64,000 nt of DNA from Tillus elongatus (Eukaryota; Arthropoda; Insecta; Coleoptera; Cleridae): the NCBI GenBank assembly GCA_964006375.1, contig OZ023262.1, positions 195,363,907 through 195,427,906 on the forward strand. The letters run 5' to 3'. Position 1 is the first letter of the stretch, and every line of letters begins with the position of its first letter. The position numbers and the translations under genes were made by a program. Positions 11,860 to 23,600 of this stretch are shown piece by piece. The notes below the pieces were generated by a model. It did no database searches, was not told the DNA's origin, and worked only from the letters and a program-made list of their open reading frames with translations.

Positions 11860-12160
11860 TTATTTATTTACTTATGTGTCACACCGATAACTCAAAAAAT
11901 AAAGGACCGATTTAAATAAAATTTGGTGAGTTCCTTCCTTTCGTAAGTCCCTTTCTTTCTTTCTTTTCTTTCGGAAAGGTTTTATATCTCCGGAAATAAA
12001 ACTATGGCAACCAAATTTGGTACGCGGGTTTATATCATAAAAAGCAGACCATGTACCAAAATTTGGATCGCTACGTTAAAAGAAAAAAAGTTATAAGCAT
12101 TGTAGTTTTTCTTCTTAAAACAAGTCAAGTCGCGATTCGAAACGTCAAAATTGACATGTT
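11690..12160 (-). repeat. (TA)n-bearing repeat family, copy 2
   Basis: Right module 11695-11788 (GGAGATCGCGACTTTTGAA), (TA)n tract 11789-11855, then the left module read in reverse: TCACACCGATAACTC, AAATTTGGTGAG, CTTCCTTTCGTAAGT and TATATCTCCGGAAATAA. It ends near 12160, where a LINE 3' part begins. The shared string near GACGTTT / GTCAAAATTGACATG marks the junction. Confidence 0.8.
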
Positions 12161-12163
12161 AGA

Positions 12164-15100
12164 CTTGGAAGCGTCTTTGGGGTCACTGATGTTTCGATCT
12201 TGCAAAGTTTGTTGTCAAGGGATGACCAGTGGGTTTGCCATTTGGCTTTAGAACATTCTTTAATATTGGCAATAAGGTCTAAATGGGTTTATATGGGTAT
12301 TATTCTCTCTTCTAGTATCGCATTCCGTGAGCATTCGGCAGCATTTTCATTGCCTACAATACCACTGTGGGAAGGCGTCCAGGTCAGGGAGATTTATTTG
12401 CCAGCATGGTAGAGACCGTTGACGCTTTCTTGTATTTGAATTACTATAGGGTTTCTTACATAAAGCGATGCAAGTGAATTAATAGAGGTTAAGGAGTCTG
12501 CGCACACTAAAACACTTTTGTATGGGGAGTCGATGAATGTGTGGACTGCCCTCTTTATGGCAAATAACTCTGCTGTGTAATTGCTACACTCTGATGATAG
12601 GTGATACGCCTCTCTTTTCAGAGGACATATAACACCGCTTCCTACACCCCGTGTGCTCTTTGATCCGTCAGTATACATGATCAGGTCATATTGGTATTTC
12701 GATATAGTATCCTCAAATAGTCTATTCATACTGTCGGTAGACAAGGAATCTGTGTTACAAGTTGTGGGATTGGTGTCTGTATCTAATAATCCATGGGGGT
12801 ATTTGTCCATTTCACAGCGGTAATGTTTCGCTGAAATTGAGTATTTGGTGATATCCTTTGATATATTGACCAATCGATAGTGGGGTCAAGGGAGTTATTC
12901 TGAGATCTGTTGGTATCCGACTAAGATACTAGATGATAAACTGGGTTTTTTGGATCTGCCGAAATTCTCGCTGCGTATTGTAGTAGCGCTGCTTCTCTTC
13001 GCAGCCAGATGGGTCTTTATCCACGTTCTCGATACAGACTGTCCGTGGGGTTTGTTCGGAAAGCTCCTGTTATTATCCTTAAGGCATAATTTACAATCAC
13101 ATCCAGAGATTTCAGAACTGACTTTGTTGCTGTTGCATAGATAATTTGCAGTATTCAATTTTTAATCTGATTAGGGAACTAAAAATGGAGAGCAGCACTG
13201 TCTCATGAGCACCCTAATTTTGATATGCTAGAGCTGTCAAAAGACCAAGAACCTTTATACAGTCAGCTTTGAGTTGGTTGACATGAACCTTCCAACTTAG
13301 TTTAGAGTCAAATGTTATGCCCAAGAGTTTATGTGCCTTGACTTCTTCCAACGACGTTCCTCTGATTTTGGGGGCACATGTAACAGAGTTGTCGCATTTT
13401 TTTGAGAATACTATAAATTTGGTTTTGGTGGAGGCGAAATTGACACCGCTATGATAGGACCACTCTTCTAATTTTTCGATGGCATTTTGGATAAGTTTGC
13501 AGGTCCCACCTGGATAATTTTTGTAAAATTCCCTTTCTCCAGACGGCGTAAAAAGCGTGCTCCATGTCGAAGAAAACAGGTACTAGTTTTTGACGGTGAG
13601 CGAAAGCATCCAGTACTTCTGACTGGAGACAGGCGAGATTGTCTGGGGTACTGCGGTTCGGTAGGAACCCCGATTGGTGCCGGTTAAGATGTCCGTGATG
13701 ATCTGGAAACCATAACAGCCTTCGGTTGACCATCTTCTCTAGAATTTTCACATAGTGGAGGTTATTTAAATAGGTTTGTAACTATTGCCATCGAGTATCG
13801 GCTTCCCTGATTTGTGGATGGGCAATATCGTGGATTGTTTCCATATCTATTTTTGCCAAACTAAATTATATATTCTTAGTAGAACAGCTAATGATTCTTT
13901 TGGTAATTTTTGGATAAAGATTCCTGGAATATCGTCTGGTCCAGCTGCAGATTCGTGTGAGTGCTGTTTTCAGTTCTAGCATTGAAAAAAAAAGATATTT
14001 AGTGAGGATTCGTGTGAATCCACTGTGTTAAGTTGAAAATCAGATTCAGCTTGTTATCGATAATTTTTTAATCTATTTGTTTAGATTTTATCGCTGGAAT
14101 TTCCATGAATAGTCTCTGCTAAATCGTTGGCAATGTGGGTGGCGGATGCGATTATGTTCTGTTTCGTGTCTTGTATGGCTGCTATGTTAAATGTTGAGTG
14201 ATGGCCTTTGGTCCTCCTCACTCTATTCCACACCTCCCGGAGGGATGTTTGGTTATCCAGTCTTGAAACATATGCCTTCCAGGATTCTCTTTTTGCCTGT
14301 TTGATGACTCTTCTCAGATTTGATCTCATTTTTTATATTCTATGAGGTTCTCAGGTGTATTATGTCTCTTGAGGCGGTTCGTGACTGTTCTGCATCGCGT
14401 GAACGCTTCTGTGCATTTTCTATTCTAGCATGGAGTATTTTTGCATGAACAATGTGTTTTAATTTTGCCCATAGAGCTCTCCGCTGCGTTTGTTAGGACT
14501 TGGTTGAATTTGCAGATGGTATCATCTATGTTATCGCCTATTTCAAATTGTGATAAGCTCTCGACGATTGTTGCCTGAAATTGAGGCCAATTAGCATTGT
14601 TCGTTCTCCATTTCACCAAGGAAGTTGCACTTTTTTCATTATTGGAGCCGACCGATATTTATGGGGTAGTGGCCGCTATCATACAGATCTTCCATCACTT
14701 CCCAAGCAGTGTCTACTGCGCTCTGTGCTTCACAAAAGCTGAGGTCTATATTCAAGAGTCTTCCAGTGGAACAGTCCATGTGTGTGGGGTTTGTGTTCTT
14801 GAGTAAAGAAATATCCAAGGCAGTGACCACGTCCTCTATTATCTTGCCCCTTCTATTGGTATCGGATGATCCCCGTGCAATGCTGTGGCTGTTGAAATCA
14901 CCCGTGATTATGAAAGGGGTCTATAGCTGGTTAACTAGATTAGTGATATCGGCTTGTGTGAAATTGGTATTTGGTGAGACATAAACAGTGCAGACAGTTA
15001 CCACAGTTGGTATGAGTACTCTGGTTGCGACAACTTCTAGGTTAGCTTTCAGTGGAATTTGTTCGAAGTGAAGTGTGTCTCTTATGAGTATCGATGTGCC

Positions 15101-15316
15101 GCCTTTGGCTATGAGGCATGTAGTTCGGATATAGTTGTAGCTATTGTATCTCTTCAAGGTTAGATCTTGATCTGGTTTCAGATGGGTTACTTGAATAGTG
15201 ACAATATCCGGATTTTGCTGAGAGACAATTGTATTTACAAACTCGAAGCGGGCGTAAAACCAGCGGCAGTTCCATTGTATGCTGGTGAAGGGGGCTATTG
15301 AAATTCTTGGGAACAA
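12164..15316 (-). pseudogene. LINE ORF2: endonuclease - reverse transcriptase - RNase H, broken
   Basis: Reads from 15316 downward. Endonuclease 15316-14640: IQWNCRWFYARFEFV, THLKPDQDLTLKRY, GGTSILIRDTLHFEQ, then GDFNSHS near 14900 after one in-frame TAG. Two catalytic positions are lost: the usual ETH reads VTH, and the usual SDHYP reads SGHYP. RT 14080-13500: GPDDIPGIFIQKLP, ILPIHKSGKPI, HQSGFLPNRSTPDNL and FFDMEHAFYAVWRKG (normally FFDLEKAFD.VW). Straight after that block the sequence jumps to the thumb-side region (KCHRKIRRVV, then LGITFDSKLSWKVHVNQL in another frame). The YADD palm motif has been deleted. RNase H 12873-12394: MYTDGSKSTRGVGSG, NYTAELFAIKRAV and CADSLTSINSLAS keep the Asp-Glu-Asp set, then decay at HAGK-stop. 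Several frameshifts. Not functional. Confidence 0.85.
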
Positions 15317-15349
15317 TTAGTCGGGAAGTCTATCAACCTAGTAACCTCT

Positions 15350-16576
15350 AGATTCTCCTGGGTTACGTCCGCCATATCGGTATCTAATTCATCATGCGAA
15401 CAAAATGAGTGCTCAGATGACATTGACGATACTTGCAACCTCAAGTGATTCTGATCTGAGTTGTTCTTTTAACTTTTTAGGTAATCTTGTAAACCTTGAC
15501 TTTAGAGATCGTGCGGGTAGGTGATTGTAAAGTTTTACATAGTTTCTAGAATTAGGGTTACATCTTCAGTATCTTTTTGATTCGGTGAGGGGATTTGGAT
15601 CTCCAAAAGATTTTTCTGAAAATGCTTACAAGCTATCTAAATCGATTGAAAGACTAATATCGCCTTTTTTATATATTTCATCTAATGTTTTGAGTAATTC
15701 GTCTGCGACCACAGATTCTGGTGGGTTTGGTTTCTTTTTCTTTTTCTTAGCTTTTTCGTTTCTGTTTGGTGGTGGAAAAAAAGTTGTGTCATCTTGTTCA
15801 CATGGCGATATGGACGAAGTGGTAATGGGAGATGTTGCAGGTCTCTTTGTAGGTATAATATTTGTTGTTTCATTTGGGTTGGTCCTTGTTTTAGTTGTTG
15901 GGGGTAGGTCTGTACTAATGGGTTCTCGTGTCGTCGCTTTGATGTTAGCACTTGGGTTGGGACAGTTGTTTGCCATGTGGCCTTTTTGCCTACATAGAAA
16001 ACATGCCATGTCATCTGTTGTCAAAAATATTCTGTATTGAGTGTCTTCAAATGTAACTACTATTGGGGTTGTTGTTTCTAATATGTTGGTATCAGGAGGT
16101 GATACGTAAACTTGTCGTCGATAACTAAGCAGGTGGCCGTACTCATCTCCAGCTATTATAGTCCTCATAAAGGAAGTTTGGGAGACTAGAGTAAGCCCCA
16201 ATGACTTAAGTGAGTTTTCGATAATGTCTTGTGGTATTAAAGGGCACGCGTTAGACAATGTCAAGCGTTTAGCTGGAGAAATCAGTTTTATTATAATTAC
16301 TTCTTCACCGTCTATAGATCGGTGTGTGTCGATTAGTCTGTCGACCATTTCTTTATTTGTCAGGGACATGCAGATTCTGTTATTCGAGATCTGGGAAGCA
16401 AATATGATATTTTTGGGGCGAGTTATAGAGCCCAGTGCATAAACATAATCAGCAAATTTGAGGAATCCTATAGCGTTCATCACAATTTCTTGTTCTTTCG
16501 TGGGATGCATTACTTTGGGTGCGTTCTTCGCTGCATTAAAATAAGATCTTTGAGTATTACCCTCCAAAACTTGCAA
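15350..16576 (-). pseudogene. LINE ORF1, gag-like protein with CCHC knuckle
   Basis: A 316-codon open frame (15626-16576), continuing after a stop as a decayed acidic tail to about 15350. The N-terminus (LEGNTQRSYFNAAKNAP) leads into a folded region with VYALGSITRPKNIIFASQIS and RICMSLTNKEMVDRLIDTH, typical of ORF1 of insect I-type LINEs. One zinc knuckle, CFLCRQKGHMANNCP (C-x2-C-x4-H-x4-C), lies near residue 190, followed by a Thr/Pro-rich linker and a Lys-rich run. Known role of the family: nucleic-acid chaperone that coats the element RNA. The N-terminal start may be incomplete, since the sequence upstream belongs to another element. It is the best-preserved part of this LINE. Confidence 0.85.
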
Positions 16577-16619
16577 GCTGGTATTGGGATTATTATTTAC
16601 ATTTTGTTAAGAACATTCA

Positions 16620-17443
16620 TCAAAAACTGCCAAGAATTGAATTCTTTTGATGCGAAAATTGCAAAAAAACTATCAAACAGCGCCGATTTGGAAATTACAG
16701 TTCTAGCGTATTATCTTGCGAATTCAAAGGCATCGATACGCGATGCACAACGTGATCTAGGTGTAACTTTTGTGTAGACTTCAAAAACAATAATATCAGA
16801 ACAATATTTTCAAACTGTTCGGCGAGTAAATCCCAAGCAATTTTATAATTTGCATCAGTAGCTTCAAGATTTGATATGACCTGAATCGCGGAATCGCTAA
16901 GGCACGATTCTAAGTAAAGAAATTTTTGTGCGTTGTGCAATTGTTGATTCGACTCGATTAAGGCATTACAATTTTCCCTAAAACTGAGCCAGTCCTGTAT
17001 ATTGCCACAAAACGGTTTTAATGAGATAGCTGGCATTCTGACTTCGGGTAAAAAAGGTGATGCGGCCGCGCTTGAATTAATTGAACTTGAAGGCTGTGGA
17101 AATCCCCAGTCTCCCGAATAGTTACCACTGTTAGTGGTAGTTAGATTTGAATTTAAAAGTAATCTTTGTACACATGCACAAACCTCGCGGTACGCATTTT
17201 CAAAAGATTCAATTTCCGCGTTTACAATATCTGAGCTCTCCTCGTAATTATCATTTAAAATATCTATTTGTAATTGCACTTCTAGGATTTGTTTTAGCAA
17301 TTTTTTGCATTCAGATAACTGTCCCTTTAACTTTTCGTTATCCTGAGTAGTATAATTGTCTACAAATTTTATGAAATGTGTTAGAGATGCCCTTAGAGTA
17401 CCCCTTTGTTAACTAGATTGCATAAATCTTGTGTTTCAGACAT
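16620..17443 (-). pseudogene. BEL/Pao retrotransposon Gag fragment (DUF1759-like)
   Basis: Begins ATG at 17443 with MSETQDLCNLVNKG, is frameshifted near 17400, then reads LRASLTHFIKFVDNY and KLLKQILEVQLQIDILNDNY. The diagnostic stretch is MPAISLKPFCGNIQDWLSF (near 17030), then NAQKFLYLESCLSDSAIQVI and YKIAWDLLAEQFEN; these match the capsid region of BEL/Pao gag. After AEQFEN the frame is lost. Downstream pol is absent because the antisense LINE starts there. A Ser/Asn-rich linker with SSINSSAAASPFLPEV precedes the capsid part. Known role: structural capsid protein of the retroelement particle. The call is firm for family; the copy is dead. Confidence 0.85.
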
Positions 17444-17470
17444 GGTATTTTGCTGATATATTTCGAATGT

Positions 17471-17970
17471 TCGGATTATGTGGGACACCTTATATAAGTA
17501 GTGCAGTCTGCTACCTCAGTTTTAATTAGGGTAATGAATTTTTCTGTTGCGGATTATCTGTGTCATAAATATTATGCCAGTTGCTGAGGGAATTATATAA
17601 CTTTTGATAGTCAATTATTACGATTAGTTTTCTACCTTGGCTGTTCCGTTAAAAATAACAAAGTTGATAAAGAGATCCGGTATAACCAGAAGCGTCAGAA
17701 TTATGCTGTTATTTTAGATCGATAGATCATCCACGAATATGTCGCTGTACCAATTTACAAAATTCAGCTACCATCGGCAGCTGATATATTGCTAATGTGC
17801 GGTCTATGTGGGACAGCCTGTATAAGTAGTGCAGTTTCTTACCTCAGTTTTCAATAGAGTAATCAATTTTTCTGTTGCGGATTATCTGTGTCATAAATAT
17901 CATCCCAGTTGCCGAAGGAATTATATAACTTTTGATAGTCAATTATTTCTATCAGTTTTCTACATTGGCT
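17471..17970 (-). repeat. Duplicated ~172-bp leader/LTR block upstream of the BEL gag
   Basis: 17471-17642 and 17798-17970 are direct copies at roughly 85-90% identity. Shared strings include TAAGTAGTGCAGT, TTTTTCTGTTGCGGATTATC and AATTATATAACTTTTGATAG. On the minus strand the nearer copy has TTATATAAGG, a possible TATA box, and ends about 28 bp before the gag ATG. The block is likely part of the 5' LTR or leader, duplicated in tandem with a 155-bp spacer. LTR ends were not found. Confidence 0.75.
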
Positions 17971-18924
17971 TTTTGTTTAGACAAAGATAAAAATAATGTT
18001 CTGTCAGTAATGTAGAAATTATTGCCACCGCACACCTACGCCGTCGAGGTATGAGACAGACTGAGTACTGTGGTAAAAATCTTATATAGAATATAAAATC
18101 AAAAGCACAGTCGTTTAGGGCTTTTTACCACAAATTTAAGAATTACCAAACAAAATGCTTTAACACAAAATAGAGCGTCAACCATAATAAAAGTTAATAT
18201 CTTCTAAAGTTTTCGTTTTAGCTAATGAATATCATTTTATAAAGCAAAAAACTTGCAATGAAATACTTATATTTTTTCATATTGGATCTGTCACTCTCAG
18301 GTTGTTGAGTTCGCAGGAGTATTAGAGCAGATTAAATTCGATTATACCGCTACTCGCACATACCGTGCACTTATCTCTGACCCACATTTGTGGGGGGAAA
18401 CCTTATAGTAGGGTTGATTTTCGCGCTCATTCATAAAAACCTAACTCTCGGAATGTCGCATATAACAAAGGGCGAGTTCATTATTCGCGAACGGTTGTGT
18501 TGTTTAAATGTGATACAATTTGCTTTTTTTACCTGGGAATACAGGATGGGGACTTTTTTATTACTCGCCATGAAACTCCCAATTATTTTGAGAAATATAC
18601 GCCCGGTTGCATAGCATTATTAGTTACCTTCCTTGTTAAATAGGACTGGCGTCTCATAATTTTCTTTTCGTATCGTCAGCCAACTACTAAGGTAAGTTTT
18701 CATTTGTCAACCCAGTTGCCAGTTGTTTAACCATAGCCATAGAGAAATATACACCCCACTTGGCTATGTAAAGACTAAAGTCTTGCTGCCTTCTGTCACA
18801 TCGCTTCATTTTCATAAACTAAATTTTGACACATTGTATTGGTAGTTTGATGGCAACTAAAATTTTGTAAAAATAAATTGGCAAGATAGCATTTTCTAGA
18901 AGAAAACTTGCAATTTTTTATGGA
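17971..18924. other. No recognised gene
   Basis: AT-rich, with a short unassigned ORF at 18390-18614. Nothing diagnostic was seen. Confidence 0.4.
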
Positions 18925-19055
18925 AAACCTTGACTCTTAAAACTGGCCAACCAACTTAGCCACCGGAAAGAATTTAAGAAGCTTCAAGTGTAATAAAAAA
19001 GTAACGATCTTTAGGTGGCGTGTATATGGAAGCTTTTATGCCACCTAAAGATTTC

Positions 19056-19150
<95 letters not shown>

Positions 19151-19276
19151 TTGACTCTTAAAACTGGCCAACCAACTTAGCCACCGGAAAGAATTTAAGA
19201 AGCTTCAAGTGTAATAAAAAAGAAACGATCTTTAGGTGGCGTGTATATGGAAGCTTTTATGCCACCTAAAGATTTC

Positions 19277-19361
<85 letters not shown>
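18925..19361 (+). repeat. Tandem duplication of a 221-bp hairpin + (TA)n unit
   Basis: Copy 1 is 18925-19145 and copy 2 is 19146-19361. Outside the TA tract I see one difference (AAGTAACG versus AAGAAACG). Each copy has a hairpin with a perfect 13-bp stem, ATCTTTAGGTGGC/GCCACCTAAAGAT, at 19007-19052 and 19228-19273, with a 20-nt loop. Each ends in a (TA)n tract (about 19059-19146 and 19280-19361). Near-identity implies a recent event. Confidence 0.95.
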
Positions 19362-19362
<1 letters not shown>

Positions 19363-20094
19363 CATATTTTTATTGCAAAGACCTTAAAAATAGCTCCTAA
19401 AATGTCTAAACCAAAATACCGTATGTTCTCAGATAACCGAGATACGGAGGTTTATCAAAAACGCACCATTCTGATTTTGGCGATTATTTCAAAAACAAAA
19501 AACAACTGATAAAATGTGATGGCAGTTCTGAAATAGTAATAGAATTCTGAGAAACATTATCTATTTAACCGACTTTGTATCTCCTATAATAACCGAGAAA
19601 GCAATACACCAATCTGGGACACAGTGTATATTATATAACTCAAGCTGACCCCGGGAATTGGTTTCAAAGGCCTAGTTGCCGCTCATTTGAATCTTTTTTC
19701 ATGAGTCGCGATCTCATCGATAGCAATTTTTTTTCAGTTGAAAATTCGCTAAAAATTATAAACTATAATAATGTGATTGGGAAAAGCGAAATAATTATTT
19801 TCAAATGTGAATAAAGATGTAACAATAAATATGGCAACCTGACTTGAGGACACGCACCTTTAGGGAGGGTTATTTGAAATGTTAAAACATCTTTAATGCA
19901 GTTGCTTCATTGTCCTCTGTTGACACAAATTTGTAAATGGTGGATTTTTATTAATTTGTTAGCTAATTGGTTTGATCAGTAGTATATTCATTGTCAGATA
20001 AGATGCCCCGAGTTCAAGCTATTTTGAACACGCTTAATATTATTATATTACATTCATATCGTAGTAATAAAAATCATTAATAGATAAAAACGAT
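19362..20094. other. AT-rich DNA with a (TA)n-family module
   Basis: The right module of the (TA)n-bearing family is present near 19630-19750 (CTGACCCCGGGAATTGG, GCCGCTCATTTGAA, GAGTCGCGATCTCATCG). The rest is unassigned. Confidence 0.6.
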
Positions 20095-20341
20095 TTGTTT
20101 ATTTAACGTCGATCTATTTCCGCTTCTATGGTCAATCAACAACGCCAAAGACCGGTTTCACCTCACAATCCTGGAAATTTTGACATGCAGATATTCAACT
20201 TGCTCAAATACAATACCACAACCTCGGTTGATGTTATTGTTACTGTATGTACTGAAAAAGTGAATGCAGAACCCAGCGATCGAACCCAGTACCCTTCGGT
20301 TCAGAGGCACACGTTCTTACCACTGAACTACCGAGCATCTC
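20095..20341 (-). mobile_element. tRNA-derived SINE, copy 1
   Basis: On the minus strand the 5' head reads GCTCGGTAGTTCAGTGGTAA, an RNA polymerase III box A (TAGTTCAGTGG), and further on box B (GGGTTCGATCGCTGGG). It ends with a body shared with the copies at 61.2 and 43.8 kb and a tail ..CGACGTTAAATAAA. An 11-bp target-site duplication, ATAAAAACGAT, flanks it exactly at 20084-20094 and 20342-20352. The element is noncoding and must have been moved by a LINE in trans. The clean duplication marks a young, complete insertion. Confidence 0.92.
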
Positions 20342-20352
20342 ATAAAAACGAT

Positions 20353-21160
20353 ATTATTCTGGAAGAAATTTTTTTTTAGTTTATTTTGATCAAGTTGTAT
20401 CCAGCAAAAAGAAAACACACAAACGATTAATACCTATAAACTAAACAGTAAACAAGTGTTAATGGTCCATGATCGCAAAGCCATGCAATTTTTGGAGGTC
20501 AAATGACATTCATGATGTTGTCAGCAATCATCGACGTACGCCGCCCGGTCGAGCATTATCAATTTTTATTTTCGATATTTCCTATAATGAAATACATTAT
20601 TTCGAATTATAAAACTGAAAATTGATAGTTAAAACATGAAGGTTTCCAGTCCAGGTCGTTTCACATATTACAATTATCTTAATTCACACCTACAGGCGGT
20701 GAAACTCTACCTCTCATATAACAGCAATTGTAATTAATTTAAGCTATGAAGCCGCGGGAAAAAAATCCTCACCTAACGTGGTCCATTTAAAGAACAATGC
20801 GCTTGCAACAACCAGAATACCAAATCAATTACTGGATAAATGGTTAGAATGTTATTTTAGTAATGTATTGACCAGGACCGCCGACATACGCTGAAGCATC
20901 CTTTCCAATATTTCACAGCTCCGATTACTGTAAAGCTTCCGGTAAACCCGTTTATCGATGTTTGTTCTCCACTATTTTGTGTTTAAATTTAGGATCAGCA
21001 GGCCATAGTTTCCAGCGTTTGTATTCCCGCAAGTTCTCGGGGATATATTTTCTACACCGTTTGTGATGGCGAACGAAAATGTTTGTAGGGGCAAAATCGG
21101 GTTATAAGAAATACATATTTCTAAACTAGAGCAAGCTAGATAATGTGGAATTTATATCCA
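20353..21160. other. Unassigned DNA, distantly related to 28.2 kb
   Basis: About 70 bp near 20810-20880 (AATTACTGGATAAATGG, GTTATTTTAGTAATG) resembles 28240-28310 (AATTACTAGACAAATGG, GTTATTTTAGCGCCA), so at least part of this is a dispersed repeat. No gene was recognised. Confidence 0.4.
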
Positions 21161-21585
21161 AAGCTTATTGTTCTTTCCATTGATTGTTGTTGCCCTTACT
21201 TGGTGAAACTGGTCCATAATACATACAGACTTGTAGACTACTTCTCTCTGACTTTACTGTTAGTCTGCGTTTATGAAGGACGTAGCCACCGCGTAAGTTA
21301 ACTGGGCAAAGTAGTCCTTCTGAATGATAAATGTTCTTCAACGTTTCGGTGACCGGTTTCTCTGCATGACTTAGCATCCTCAGACAGAAGAAAATTAAAT
21401 CATACTAAATCATAACGACTTCAAATAAAGATCTGTTGCTATGTTCTGATGTTTTGATCAAAAGAATTTTTTTAAATCAAAATAAAATAAAACAAATGAC
21501 GGATGACGCTTTCAAAATATCTATGTAATGTATGTCAATATTTATTACCATAAAGATATAACTAACCTATAACAGTAATAACTAA

Positions 21586-22430
21586 AGTGCGTTTATAGTT
21601 GCATTGTCGAATCTATCTTAAACTATGCTATTACGGCATGGGGAAACGCATACGAAACTCACTTAAAATGCCTTAGAGTTACACAAAAATGGATAATAAA
21701 AACAATGTTAAACAAACCTATATTATACCCAAGTACACAAGTATTCCAGGATAGTGATTTGGCTAACTTAACAGACCTGTACATATTATCGGTTGCCAAG
21801 TTTATGAAAAAGTTTCCCATTTATCGGACGCCGCTGTCTCATAAATGAAACTAGTAGGTCAATAAGCAACGACAAACTATCAGTGCCCTTTAAGGCACTA
21901 AACCTCACACAGCAACATATCTCATACTTTGGTCCTTTGATATACAATGAGATTCCATTAATAATCTTACATAATAAAACAAAAATTTTCAATAAAACCC
22001 TAAAAAATTGGTATAAAATGCATAAAACACTTGTTAAAAAGAAAATAATAAATTGTAAACAATCAATATCGTTCTTGAATTGTAACCACGGTCAGTCACG
22101 TCATGCAGTACATATACCTTTAAAGTTTTAGTGTTGTAGATGTTTATTTAGGCTAATTTAAGAACTTTAGGAATGTTAATATATTTAGTTAGTATGTCAA
22201 TATTATATTATGTTAATTTACATCTAAAAAGTAAAACAGAAATGAAGAAGGTGTACACACAAATCCTACGGATTTACAGTACACTCATTAACTTAATACA
22301 TTAATTAATTAATTATTCATATGTTCATTTTATCTTATTTAAGCTTTATATGTTAAGACACCTTGTATTTTATCAGAAATTGTTATCTTGAACAATAAAA
22401 ATTATTATTATTATTATTATTATTATTATA
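21586..22430 (+). pseudogene. LINE 3' end with (TTA)n tail, inserted in the Penelope-like element
   Basis: The C-terminal region of a LINE ORF2 in broken frames: IVESILNYAITAWGNAYETH, LRVTQKWIIKTMLNKPI and YPSTQVFQDSDLANLTDLY (to ~21790), then after a frameshift FKALNLTQQHISYFGPLIYN and KTLKNWYKM (to ~22130). This pattern (RT thumb/C-terminus: Y.I.AWG...HL..L...QK) is typical of jockey/CR1-type elements. A ~260-bp 3' UTR follows, with AACAATAAAAATT and (TTA)n at 22391-22430, a common LINE tail. The 5' truncation point is within about 10 bp of the left Penelope repeat. I saw no clear target-site duplication. Confidence 0.8.
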
Positions 22431-22439
22431 ACCTCCTAG

Positions 22440-23600
22440 ACATTGTTTACTTCTACTCGAAAACGTTTTACTAGAAAAGAACGTAGATGTCATAAAAAGA
22501 CAAGAAATAATGAATCTTTATAACAAATGTATAAAATAAAACTATTTTAAATGTAATGATAAAAGTTGCATGTAAAATGAAGGCCCACCTATGGGTAGTC
22601 CGTTGTCTCTTTGTTAGCCAATATATTTATGGAAAACTTAGAGTCCCAAATTTAGCATCAGAAATTTCACATAATATTGTCATTTGGTACAGATACGTAA
22701 ATGATATTTTAGCATGCTTTCAGTGTAGCCATACAGAATTATGGTTTGGTGGAGTTTTTAAATTTTATTAATAACCTTCACATAAATATTAATTTTACGT
22801 CAGAAGAAGAAGCTAATAGTTGTATAAATTTTGTAGACTTAACGATTAGCAACTTACACTGACAGAACCATACCATACGATTCATGTCACCCTTTTTCAC
22901 AAAAACAGTCAGCCTATTATTCCATGATATGTCGTGTATGCCCTAAAATAATTTTGAAAAAGAAATTTCAATAATTAAGGAAATATGATTTGATAATGGA
23001 TACTCCGTTAAAATAATAGATAAAGTGATAGAGAGCAAAGAATACAAATTAGCGATTAATTCAATTTGTCCAAATATTAGTGACAAAAAGACAACATATA
23101 GGTTTCGACAACTTATTTTGGAACAATTTCAGAAAACATTTCAAACATTTTAAATACCTGTACAAATACAAGGTATCTTTTAAATCTTACACGACGCGTG
23201 ATTTGTTATTTAACGCGAAAGAAAAGTCTTGTTTCCTGACAAAAGCTGGAGTTCATAAATTAGCTTGTACACATTGTAATGTAATCTACATCAGTCAAAC
23301 TTCTAGAAATTTTAACACCCGATACAAAGAACACATTTCTGCATTTATAAATAATCGCGCTAACAAATCTACATTTCCAAAACATATTATTGATACCCAA
23401 CATAGACCCCACAGTACATAACTGCATAAAACCACTCCTTTTTTTGTAATGGCAAGCGTAACCTAGACTCTTTTGAAGTTTAAGAGGTGAAAAATCACAG
23501 ATACGACATTAGCTACCTTGTTTCAAATGAACAAATTGATTTAACGGATTCCCCTTTCTTGGATACTCTTCTTTCTAATGAAATAAATCAAACAAAATAA
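22440..23600 (+). pseudogene. Penelope-like reverse transcriptase + GIY-YIG endonuclease
   Basis: The RT part is broken by frameshifts but ordered: DIVYFYS (22445), NYFKCNDKS, EGPPMGSPLSL (22580-22610), LANIFMENLES, WYRYVNDILACFQ (YVDD changed to YVND, ~22690), then SCINFVDLTISNLH and NGYSVKIIDKVIESKEYKL. The endonuclease part is in a 113-codon ORF (23080-23421): KAGVHKLACTHCNVIYISQ, then TSRNFNTRYKEHI. This has the C-x2-C linker and a degenerate GIY-YIG core (GVH..YIS), the usual Arg, and the Glu of YKEH. A tail frame reaches SYLVSNEQIDLTDSPFLDTL near 23600, the common PLE C-terminus. The upstream RT fingers are missing, probably lost or displaced around the LINE insertion. The catalytic YVND and the frameshifts make it inactive. 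Confidence 0.88.

Larger units (their letters stand above)
12160..16610 (-). mobile_element. RNase H-bearing non-LTR retrotransposon (I/LOA/R1 group), defective
   Basis: A 4.4-kb LINE in antisense orientation. In its own 5'-3' order it has ORF1 with a CCHC knuckle, then ORF2 with apurinic endonuclease, reverse transcriptase and RNase H. The presence of RNase H places it in the I/LOA/R1/Tad group; I cannot settle the clade. The 5' end adjoins a BEL/Pao gag near 16.6 kb and the 3' end breaks off at a (TA)n repeat near 12.16 kb, so no tail or target-site duplication is visible. Confidence 0.85.

Noticed and set aside
15585..16040. 151-codon plus-strand ORF rich in Phe/Val/Gly
   Set aside because: Antisense shadow of the LINE ORF1 with its CCHC knuckle.
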